Assembly (NCBI RefSeq): GCF_041146795.1
Contig: NC_135176.1
Location: forward strand, 23,251,786-23,315,785
From: Maylandia zebra
Lineage: Eukaryota; Chordata; Actinopteri; Cichliformes; Cichlidae
Reading direction: 5' to 3'
DNA: 64,000 nucleotides
The translations under genes were made by a program, and so were the position numbers. Shown in pieces: positions 1 to 10,400 of this stretch. Position 1 is the stretch's first letter. Each line of letters begins with the position of its first letter. The notes under the pieces were generated by a model. It searched no databases, was not told the DNA's origin, and saw only the letters and a list, made by a program, of their open reading frames with translations.

Positions 1-90
1 TAATTCCAAACGCCAGATCTGAATGAGGGTGGGGGAGGTCCATGTTGCAAGGAGAGCTTAACTTCTGTCTCGCTAGCTTGCCCTGCGCTC

Positions 91-233
91 TTCCTTCTGA
101 CGATGCTGTCTGTGTTGAGCGCTCAGTGAATCTGCGTTCGACTACTCCGCCTAGGCTGCACTGTCGACCCTAGGCGGAGTAGTCGAACGCAGATTCACTG
201 AGCGCTCAACACAGACAGCATCGTCAGAAGGAA
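91..233. repeat. Perfect 65-bp inverted repeat (hairpin)
   Basis: Positions 91-155 and 169-233 are exact reverse complements over 65 bp, separated by a 13-base spacer. Complementarity stops sharply at both outer edges. No difference between the arms means a very recent inverted duplication, a young foldback element, or an assembly or library artefact. It lies in the ACSL6 intron just beyond the 3' end of the antisense LINE. No transposon terminus is recognised. Confidence 0.95.
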
Positions 234-336
234 AGTTGATAAAATAAATTACAAATTTTGTATTGTTCGATACATATGCGTACCGAACCGAAAGCACTGT
301 ATCGAACGGTTCAATATCGATACGAATATCGTTCAG
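234..336. repeat. AT-rich stretch with short inverted motifs
   Basis: This stretch lies between the 65-bp palindrome and the LINE 3' end. It contains a 9-base motif (gttcgatac) and its reverse complement (gtatcgaac) plus several other near-copies of ATCGATAC. Such composition is common in ends of fish DNA transposons, but no complete element can be outlined here. Confidence 0.35.
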
Positions 337-3070
337 AAACTTTATTGTCATTGTCACGAGAACAACGAAATGAAGAATGGTCCCCGATCATTGCATCATC
401 CCTAGCAATATCAAAATATAAATTAAACAATAAAATTCAATAAATAAAATAGATAGAATACTTAAAATACTAATAAGATGTAACAGTAAAACATTCACAT
501 ACATTCCCACACACATGCTTCAGGCCGTGCATAGATTAACACAAGAGTGGCGTGATGGACATTTTTTTGTAGTATTCAGATGTGTTATTGCAGTTGGATA
601 ACAGCTGTGTTTGAGTCTATTAGTCCTTGCTCTGATTGCCCTGTACCGTCTGCCTGAGGGCAACAGTTCGAACAGGGAGTGGCCAGGGTGTGAGGTGTCT
701 TTTATGATGTTTTGGGCCTTTTTAAAACAGTGGGCGTTGTGTAGAACTTCCAGTGTGGGGAGAGGGCAGCCAGTGATCTTTTGGGCGGTGTTAATGATCC
801 CTTGGAGTGCTTTCCTCTGAGCCCCTGTGCAGCTAGTGTACCAAATACATATGCAGTAAGTTAGAACACTCTCAATGGTGGCTCTGTAGAAGGACACCAG
901 CAGTTTCTGTGTGATGTTATTCCTCCTGAGAATTCTCAGGAAGTACAGTCTCTGTTGGGCCTTTTTCAGCAGCTCGGAGGTGTTCACACTCCAGGAAAGG
1001 TTCTCCTCTATATTGACTCCCAGGAAGCGGAAGCTTTCCACCCTTTCTACACAGTCCCCATTTATGAATAGTGGTTGGATCTCTGCCTTTTTCCTTCTGA
1101 AATCTATTATGAGTTCTTTGGTTTTTGAAGTGTTGAGGAGGAGGTTATTGGCCTTACACCATGACGTCAGCTGCTCCACCTCGTCTCTGTACGTAGACTC
1201 GTCTCCCTTGGAAATGAGCCCCACCACTGTGGTGTCATCTGCAAATTTCACAAAGATGTTGCTGTGGTGGCGAGGAGTGCAGTCGTGTGTGTAGAGAGAG
1301 TAGAGCAGTGGACTGAGCACACAGCCCTGGGGTGAGCCAGTGCTGAGACTCAGGGCTGAGGATGTGTGATGGCCAACTCTGACTCTCTGTCTACGGCCCG
1401 AGAGGAAGCTGTTGATCCACATGCAGGTGCTGTATGGAAGCCCCAGGTCTTGTAGCTTGGCCACCAGTTTGTGTGGAAGGATGGTGTTAAAAGCTGAGCA
1501 GTAATCCACGAAGAGCATCCGCACATAGCTACCATGCTCTTCCAGGTGAGTTAATGCAGCATGGAGTGCTGTGGCTACAGCGTCTTCCGTGGACCGGTTT
1601 GCTCTGTAGGCAAACTGGTGTGGATCCAGGCTGCGGGGCAGGGCTGCTGTGATGTGTCTGCGGACCAGCTTCTCAAAGCATTTCATTACCACTGGGGTGA
1701 GTGCCACCGGTCTGTAGTCATTCAGGCCGGTGATGTGGGGCTTCTTAGGCAATGGGACTATGGTGGAGGACTTCAGGCAGAGTGGGACAGTCGCCTGTGC
1801 GAGGGATTTGTTGAAGATCCTGGTGAAGATCCCAGCCAGCTGTTCTGCACAATCCCTCAATATTCGACCTGGCACACCATCAGGACCCGCCGCCTTCCTC
1901 GGGTTAACAGCCTGCAGCATGCGCCTCACCTCGTGCTCTTCCAGGGTGAGGGTGGTGCTGCTATGGGTGGCGTGTTGCTGCTGTGGCTCCAATACCTCCG
2001 GTACCCTGGTCTCAAAGCGGGCGAAGAAGATATTCAGCTCCTCTGCCAGCTCCAGGTCACCGTCCACAGCTCCGAGATTGATCTTATAGTTGGTTAGGTG
2101 CTGGATGCCTTGCCACACCTGCCGGCTGGTATTACTCTTCAGATGGTCCTCAATCCTCCTCCTATAGTCCCCCTTTGCCTCTCTGATGCCTCTCTTCAGG
2201 TTGGATCGGGCTGTGGTGTAGTAATCCCTGTTGCCAGACCTGAACGCAATGTTCCTCTCCTTCAGCAGCTGCCTGACCTCCCGGGTCATCCAGGGCTTTT
2301 GGTTGGGATAAGCCCGGATCCGTTTGACTGCTGTAACAGTGTCTATGCAGTGTTTTATATAGCAGAGGACACTGTCTGTGAACATTTCCAAGTCCTGATG
2401 TTCAAAGATATCCCAGTTAGTCCTGTCAAAACAGTCCTGCAGCTGCTGAGAGGCACCCTCTGGCCATATGGTAATATTCTTTGTGATGGTAAGAGCAGTT
2501 TTCTTGAGGGGGGCATATGCAGGGATTAGAAACAGTGACAAGTGGTCAGACTGACCCAGATGTGGCAAAGGTCTGGCCCTGTAGCCCATTTTGATGTTGG
2601 AATAAACTTTGTCCAGAATCTTGTCACCCCTAGTGGCACACTTGACGTGCTGGTGGAATTTGGGGATTGCTCTTTTTAAGTCTGCGTGATTGAAGTCCCC
2701 TGCTACGATATGTACAGCGTCAGGGTAGGTGCTCTGTTTATTATTGATGTTTGTATGCAGGAGTGCGATCGCCGAGTTAGCATTAGCATCTGGTGGTATG
2801 TAAACAGCTGTTATTATGACAACGGTGAACTCCCTAGGTAGGTAGATGGGCCTGCATTTAACAGTCAGATATTCAATGTCCGGTGAACAGTGACGGTCTA
2901 TTATCACTGTGTTGGTACACCAGCTGTTGTTCACATGCATACAGAGCCCCCCTCCTTTGCGGGAGGGGGGCTCTATATATTTAAATAACTTGATACCAGT
3001 ATGACCCACATTGATTATTACTTCCTTCTTTTCAGCCATGCACAGCTGCAAATGATTGGGGCTTATAGCC
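337..3070 (-). mobile_element. 5'-truncated CR1/L2-group LINE, antisense to host gene
   Basis: A non-LTR retrotransposon lies on the minus strand inside an ACSL6 intron. Its 3' end near 337-375 reads, on the minus strand, as a TTTCGTTGTT..GACAATGACAATAAAG tail, the usual end of abundant fish LINEs of the CR1/L2/Rex1 group. The ORF at 520-3051 carries the second half of an APE endonuclease followed by reverse transcriptase. The 5' part, including the start of the endonuclease, is missing, as expected from incomplete reverse transcription. No clear target duplication was found. The exact clade is inferred from sequence style only. Confidence 0.88.
520..3051 (-). CDS. LINE ORF2 fragment: endonuclease C-half plus reverse transcriptase
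   Basis: The frame is open for 843 codons, with no internal stop or frameshift. The endonuclease part shows GDFNH at about residues 118-122 and SDH at about 168-170, both typical of APE-type endonucleases. The upstream asparagine and glutamate motifs of a full endonuclease are absent. Reverse transcriptase motifs include PQGCVLSPLLYSLYT and the catalytic FADDTTVVG near residue 600 (FADD in place of YADD). The C-terminus has the HSLFELLPSGRRYR block common in fish LINEs. The first Met is simply the first in an open frame and need not be a real start. Without its 5' region the copy is unlikely to be mobile, but the intact frame suggests recent insertion. Confidence 0.9.
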   Translation of the reverse strand: MQLCMAEKKEVIINVGHTGIKLFKYIEPPSRKGGGLCMHVNNSWCTNTVIIDRHCSPDIEYLTVKCRPIYLPREFTVVIITAVYIPPDANANSAIALLHTNINNKQSTYPDAVHIVAGDFNHADLKRAIPKFHQHVKCATRGDKILDKVYSNIKMGYRARPLPHLGQSDHLSLFLIPAYAPLKKTALTITKNITIWPEGASQQLQDCFDRTNWDIFEHQDLEMFTDSVLCYIKHCIDTVTAVKRIRAYPNQKPWMTREVRQLLKERNIAFRSGNRDYYTTARSNLKRGIREAKGDYRRRIEDHLKSNTSRQVWQGIQHLTNYKINLGAVDGDLELAEELNIFFARFETRVPEVLEPQQQHATHSSTTLTLEEHEVRRMLQAVNPRKAAGPDGVPGRILRDCAEQLAGIFTRIFNKSLAQATVPLCLKSSTIVPLPKKPHITGLNDYRPVALTPVVMKCFEKLVRRHITAALPRSLDPHQFAYRANRSTEDAVATALHAALTHLEEHGSYVRMLFVDYCSAFNTILPHKLVAKLQDLGLPYSTCMWINSFLSGRRQRVRVGHHTSSALSLSTGSPQGCVLSPLLYSLYTHDCTPRHHSNIFVKFADDTTVVGLISKGDESTYRDEVEQLTSWCKANNLLLNTSKTKELIIDFRRKKAEIQPLFINGDCVERVESFRFLGVNIEENLSWSVNTSELLKKAQQRLYFLRILRRNNITQKLLVSFYRATIESVLTYCICIWYTSCTGAQRKALQGIINTAQKITGCPLPTLEVLHNAHCFKKAQNIIKDTSHPGHSLFELLPSGRRYRAIRARTNRLKHSCYPTAITHLNTTKKCPSRHSCVNLCTA

Positions 3071-3242
3071 TAATTGTGGTAACCGCTGCAGGCTCTTTTA
3101 CAGTGTAGCAACCTGGATTTAGAAAAGTCCTCAACAGAACTCAGAAGACATTAGTCCATATTATAGGATATCACAATAAAGCTATAATGTTTAGGAGCAT
3201 TATACAGTGATTTAAAGTTGCTTTCACATTGTTTCTTTACAG
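3071..3242. other. ACSL6 intron remainder before first visible exon
   Basis: This AT-rich intron sequence ends in a pyrimidine-rich tract and an AG acceptor at 3241-3242. No other feature is seen. Confidence 0.6.
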
Positions 3243-6200
3243 GCCCTGGGTCGAGATCACTACAGAAAGCCTATAGTAAGTAACTATTTCAAAACTTCTA
3301 AAATAGTTTCAAAACAACTGGTTTTAGGCATGCTAGTAAAGTTTGTGGACCAAAATGGGTCAAATTCTGAGTTTGGTTTGGTAAAGCTTGTGTCTGTGAA
3401 GGTTCTCAGTCATCCAGGTCATCATTGTCTAAGGGGCTTGGAAAGAAAAGCACCTTCTGTAAAAACCTCTGTAAGTTGCTTGAAGACGTTTCACCTCTCA
3501 TCTGAGAAGCTTCTTCAGTTCTAAGGTCAAATGGTGGAGAGTCCCAGATTTAAGCCCAATGAGAGTGTCCCCCCTCTGTGTTTAAAGGTGGTTGTTCACA
3601 GTGGACATAGATGGCTTCTTTCACTCCTCTTTGAAACCATCTATCTTCTCTGTCCAAAATGTGAACATTGGTGTCCTCAAACCTTTGACCTTTGTCCTTT
3701 AGATACAGGACAAAGGTCACGTTGAGGTGGATCTTCTATGTTGTGCCTATAAAGCCACCTCGACGGGACAAGATTCGGCGGTCCATCTGCATCTAAAGGC
3801 CATCAGAGGCGGTGGTTTACGACACCAACTGTCTGCCATCTATAATCCAGTTTTGAGATCCCTTTCCAGACGCCTTAACGCCCACTCACATCCTGGGCCT
3901 TCTGACCTCAGGAACTCACATGATAGGGTGGGACTAGGTTACATAGTGAGTTCATCCGAAACCTTGGCTGATTGTGACCTACACCTGTTTTCACACCTTG
4001 GCTCATGTGATTAGGTAGAGGATCATTAGGGGGTCCATTGTCCCTTTTGGGGTGATACTCCCACAGGGCTTAAATCTGGGACTCTCCACCATTTGACCTT
4101 AGAACTGAAGAAGCTTCTCGGATGAGAGGTGAAACGTCTTCAAGCAACTTAAAGAAGTCCAGACGCTTTTCTTTCCAAGCTCCTTCAACTTTTGTAAAGC
4201 TTGGCGAGCATCACATGATGATTGCGTGCTATGGCCGTATCAGTCCAGTTCACTTCCCAAGGCCTTGGTGAGCATGGTGAATATTTTTATCGAAGTCATC
4301 GTTAGCCAGTATTCTTAAATGTACAAACATTATGCCAAATTAACACTTTTCCCAATCAAAACAACAAAGATGGCAGCTCACCAGCCTCTGCCAAAGCTGA
4401 CTAAAAACCTGCAGTGATCAGGAACTGCTTAAAAAAAAAAAAAAGAACTTCCAAACAACGTGAATTATTTTAAATCACCTTCTGCATTGCTCAAGCATCT
4501 CCATTTATGTAAATTACACAAAACTGAGGCTAAAATGGTTGCAGGATGTCTTATTTTGATTACAAGTGAAGTTCATGCCTGTTTTTAGTACAAAATATCG
4601 CATGATCTCCTTTGGATTAACTGCACTTAAGTCTGTCGGGTGATTTGTCTAATAATGGGTTATGTTCACATATGAACACAAGAAGACAGCAACCTATTTT
4701 TGTTGGATGTATCTGTGTATGTATCATAACAGCTCTGACAGTTTTTCATCTACTTAGTGTTGACAGGTAAAAATTTGAACACTGACACGCAAGCACCAGC
4801 CCTCTGGCTAACAGGTATTGACCAGTCAAGCTAGTTTTTGCCTTTTGTTCAAAATTAGAGAGAGTGAGGGCACAACTGGGTTGAGCATGCAAAACAGATG
4901 CCGTAAAGGGCTGGGTGCCTGGCTACAAATCCACCCTGAGGGCAATTACCAGGTGCACAAAGGCAAAAAAAAGCCCCCCACCCAAACAAAAAAGGATTAA
5001 CATATGGAAATGTTTGTTTTCTAGACTCACATGCATTGGTTCAGCTTGCTGTTGAGGAAGCTGCTAGAAGTTGATCTCATGACAACCTGCATGTCATCTG
5101 ACAGTGTTATGTTGTTGTTTTTTTCTTCACAGCCACCATCCCCAGATGACTTGTCTATTGTGTGTTTCACCAGTGGAACCACAGGTAGTAAATGTTTCTG
5201 ATGTTATAGAAATATCATATGTGTCACATTTGCAGTTTGTGATATAAAAATACTCCATTATTAAGTAAGAAGCACATAGGATTTGTATTCTCATCAAACT
5301 GTGTTGGCCAGTGACTCCAGAAGCAGCAGCAGGTCACAGGTAGCGCTTTTTCAAACCTTTCCTGTTAAAAAACAAACAAACAAATAAGGTTCATCTATTT
5401 GGACTTATTGCACGGCAGGGAGGTTTATCACATAAACCACAAGTCTTGTGTTTTCTAAGAGCTTTCTGAGTGCAAAGCATGTGCCACTGCCTGTGGTGAA
5501 TATGAGGAGTGTGACAAGAATGCTTACATTAAAAGCACTCACAGTGCTCGGTGCTGCTTATAAGCCACACGAATAATAAATATAAAAATAAAACAGTGTT
5601 GGCCTTTCAAAATGCCTAAACTAACTAACTTTAGATGCTTTCACATAGTATTGTTTAAACACTTAAAGCGCTAAAATTATTCAAAGCAGTGATGTTTTCA
5701 AAGCCTTAAAGAGAAAGGTGTACAGGAGACATGATGCTGGTAAGTTATTAAAGTCAGTCCACAGTGCAGTTTATTGTAACTCGTGTTGTGCAATTTCTAT
5801 TTACTTTACTTTGAACTGTATCATTTACTGTAAACCCAGGTTCTTCATTGCAGCACAATAATCCAGTAGTGAAAGAATCATTAACCCATTCCCCTCCCCA
5901 ACCTCCTTCATTACATAAATGTCATGGCTTAGGCCACAATGCTCCGTTTTCAGAAGCTTCACCCCACAGCACCATCGACCACTTAAACCAACAGTAGGAG
6001 GGAACAAAAACAGGGTCATGTGAGGACCCACTAGTGTCAGATTGCAAATTGCAGCTCCCACATCCACGGTCTGTTGAAAATCCTGCCTCCTGCTGGCGTT
6101 AATGACAAACACATGCAGGCACTCCAGCAGAGGATTCGTTTTCCTCACATCACTCTCCGTTTCTTGAGAATTCCCTCCCGCGCTGTTGCGACATCTAGTC

Positions 6201-7361
6201 TATACTGAGCGTACAAGATTGCTTACAGCTGTTTGAGTCAGCTGACATCTCAGAAAGAGGAACCTTAGTTTCTAATAACCACTCTTTAAAATTGTGAAGG
6301 AAGGACTGGGAATGAGAATAAGATTAAGAGGGCATTACAGTAACAGAGAGTACTGTTTTTACAGTGCTTATTAGGAAATGCCAAGAGAGGAGGAAAAAAA
6401 TAGGAGAAGTTGAGGTTGAAACTGTGATGTAATTATTTCTATATGCTTTAGAAATAAACCATGCAGTTTGCATGGTTTGTGCAGACTGGCATGTGTTTTT
6501 GCAATATTCATAATACTGGATTCTGTTTAATAACCTAATGTATAAGGTGCTGCGTTAACACGACTCGTTTCTGGCTTCCAAGTTATAACTAAAATTCTGC
6601 TGAACCAGGTCTTTCTTTCCAAGCCGAATTCCTTTGGTGTTCACTTGGATGACTGTGTGCTCCTAGTGAGGAAATGTGTTGTGGAATCTGTTGGGCAATT
6701 TCATTATAAGTTTTTTTCCTTCTGTTCAAACAGGAAACCCAAAAGGAGTCATGCTCACCCATGGAAACGTGGTAGCTGATTTCTCAGGCTTCCTTAAAGT
6801 AACAGATGTAAGTCACCCTCTCCTCTCTGAACCTATGCTCAGGAAATGTTTTCACACCTATCCCCCAGTCGTTTATGGTCTTTTGCTCAGTGATTCATTA
6901 GCCTGGTTGCAATGTGTTCATTTTCTCGTCCACACAAATTCTTGAAAATCCAAGTTTCTGTGTCAAAATAGCATCTTTAACTCATTTGACTGTGTCTCTT
7001 GTGTGTCCTGCAGAAAGTAATTTTCCCCAACCAAGATGACTGCCTCATTTCCTTCCTGCCACTGGCTCACATGTTTGAGAGACTTATTGAGGTAAATGTG
7101 CCGAACTGTCATCTGCAATCACACTAATGGGATAGTAATGAGCTGAAGGATGTTTGTGGGGGAGGAGGAAGGAACTTCCTGTAAGAAGTATGACACTGAA
7201 GGTGGGCACTAATTACTGTAGGATTGGAAAAAAGGGAGAAAGAAACCACCCCAACTTTTCCTTCCCTGTCATCAGTTTTGCTTTCCATCTCTACAAAAAA
7301 AATTGGCATTCCTGGACTTTATGGGAAGTGAAGGCACGTTACATCATTTCCTAGCCCAGTG

Positions 7362-7428
<67 letters not shown>

Positions 7429-10400
7429 TGACAATCTTCATTAATATTTGTAAAAGCTTTGATAATCAGTAATCAGGTTAGGTTACTCAAAGACAACATC
7501 TGCATGCACATGATTTACTATAAAAGCAGCGGTTCCCTGCAGCCTGCAGGTCACTGATAGTATTTCTCCTTTGCCCTGCAGCTGAGCAGACTTTCAAAAT
7601 ACGTTTCTGTGGAATATTAGGACTGGCAACCACTGTAGGGTATTGCAGTAAGCTTTACAAAGAGCCCACTGTCTCCTGCCTGTGGAAAAAACAGAGTTTC
7701 ATTTTCATTTTTAGTCACAGTCTTTGTACAGTTACCTTTCTGCCCATCCTTCCACTGGGATGCTTTCTCTGTCTAGAGGTTTGCTTTTCATAGGCACATC
7801 TCCCACAAGAAACCCTGGGCATGTTCCTGCCAAGAAATGAGGAGTGTTTTTTAAATTAGGTGTTTATTTACATGTTACTTACAAGAAGCTCTATAGCTTC
7901 CTTTATGCTCTCTATGCCATCTCTTTCAGTTACATGCCAGATGTTATTTCAGGCCTTAACTAAAAGCTGACAGCGAAGAGAGCAGTTACAGTGTAGACCT
8001 CAGTGAGGTAAAGTGGCAGTAACTTGTGGCCCTTTACTAAGAAGCTCTGAGTGTGTGCTTTTGCTGCTGCTCATTAGTAACTCTGGATTCATCTTCAAGC
8101 CTAACAGCAAATATTAAAAGGTGATCAAATCTAAATTAAGTTGGGCAATAAATGTGTAGATTCAACTTAGATCATTTTTGTGTTGCACATGGGTGTGAGC
8201 GGTTAGGCTGCATCAGGTTGAACCTGTCTGGTAAGCTGCTGCTAGCAGCACATTTGTAGACAGCGTGAGACTCAGACACAGGAAACCACCTAATCTTCCC
8301 AGAGAGCAAATACACCAGATCACAAAATAGAGCTCAAGTTCAACAGTCGCAGACAAACACAAACACACAGCTCTATATCTGATGCTGGCGAAGTCTCAGT
8401 CAAAGAGAGAACACAAGGCGGTCCCCGTGTTTTGCATGTCCTTAGATGGTGTTAGAAACCGGAAAGCAGACACTTGTGGTGCCCTTTTTTTTCAGTTTGA
8501 CAACAAAAAGAGGCGCGCTGAGTTGATAGTCAGTTTGTGGAAGTGTCACAATCTGCATATGATCTAGAAAGAAGCATGCGGTGGTGTAGCCGCATGAGAA
8601 CAAGAACTGTGAAATGAACTTGAGCATTTAGTAATTCTCTTTCAAACACTTTGTGTATTTCTATGGGACGCAGTTCTGGAACCCAAAAGTAAATCCTCAC
8701 TGCATAATGAGTCACTTTCTCTGCTGCTAACTATAATTATTAGAGGTAACACAAAGGAGTCATACCTGCACTAATACAGATTGTAGTGTTACATAAAAAT
8801 AAATCAAGTCGGGTTGTTTAAAGCCACTTGAAACAAAACAAAACAAGGCTGTCCATCATGTCTCCACGCCTCGTCCAGTCTGGACTCATAGTTACTGGAA
8901 CGATGACATCACACGTGACACTCTCTTCTATTTCACTCACCTTGAACAGCTGCCAGAAAAAAAGATAAAACCCCACTTGGACCAACTATAACTGTAAGAT
9001 GCTGTGTAAGCACTGACTAATCATAAGTGAGTCATGGGTGCTATTTTTCCCCCCCAATCAACTACTTTTTCATTAATACTTCAGACACATTTATCTGATA
9101 AGATCTCTGCAGAGGTGTTGCCTGAACATGCCTTGGAGCCATTTTGCATTTTTTTTATACCCTGTACTGGTGTTTTTACGCAGCTAAATGAAAGTCTTCC
9201 ACGACTAAAGTCTTTACTACATTATATTTATCATACAACGTGTGTAGACCTTTGTTTGAGCATAGGTTCTGACATAATGAGAGCAAGATCATGTGCATGA
9301 CAATGTAAAAACACTACCGAAATAAACGTGCAAGCTATGAAGTTCCTCTTTTTGCTAAATGACATTAAATGAGTTGCGACTGTGGGAAAAACAAGCCTTC
9401 CGACAAGTATGATGACTGGTGCAGCCAGTATTTCACGTGGGTGCCCCTCAAGGGCCAGTATTTTTTTTTTTTTTTTATCAGAATTTACTCATTAGTGATG
9501 CTTCCCTTATCATCTGTATTACAGTTAGGTGAATGAGGTATTAAATGTTATAGAAACCTCCCTTATGAGTGTTTGCCAACATTATTTATTGGTAGTAATG
9601 TGACTTTATTTTTTATATTTCATGATTAAAGGCTCCACTTTCAGTGCTGGTATTTTGTCTGCAATGATATCAGAAAGTTAGGAGTGTTCATTGCTCAGTT
9701 GTGTTATATATGTCTGTCTGCAGTCTGTGGTGTACTGTCACGGAGGACGGATTGGGTTCTATCAGGGCGACATCCGTCTCCTCCCAGATGACATGAAGGC
9801 CCTGCGGCCGACCATTTTCCCCGTGGTGCCTCGACTGCTCAATCGCATGTATGACAAGGTGAGATGAACAGATACCAAGACTGCTTTTGTTTGAAGCTGT
9901 TGTTAGTTCTGACTGAAGCAACCTGTCCATTCCACTTAGAATTACAAAAGATGTTTGGTCCTGTAACAGGAAAACAAGCACCTAAACTGGCAAATGTTAC
10001 AGTTTAAATGTGAATGTAGTTTGCTCTAACTCTCCAGCATATACCATTAAATCAAGTCTGCTCAACCCTAGAACCTCTAAATTTCAAAGAGAGCCATTAG
10101 GGGGTAATAATGTGAATGGTGGCTATTTGTTGGTATTTCTTGCTAGCAGATAATTTTGCTAATTATCTACATAAATAGCTGGACATGTTTTAACCGCTAT
10201 ATCAGCTGAGACAGGGCTGTCGTCAACTAAGAAATGTGTGTTTTCGCTTTGTTACCAGATTTTCAGCCAGGCAAACACCCCGTTAAAGCATTGGTTGCTC
10301 AACTTTGCTGCCAAGAGAAAAGGTGCTGAAGTCAGCAGCGGGATCATTCGCAGTGACAGCGTCTGGGACAAAATCTTCTTCAGTAAGATTCAGGTAAACG

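Noticed and set aside
1561..2529. Plus-strand frames of 119-178 codons over the first LINE
   Set aside because: They are shadows of the LINE ORF on the minus strand.
5825..6148. 107-codon minus-strand frame in an ACSL6 intron
   Set aside because: No domain, start context or splice partner; possibly part of an unidentified repeat.
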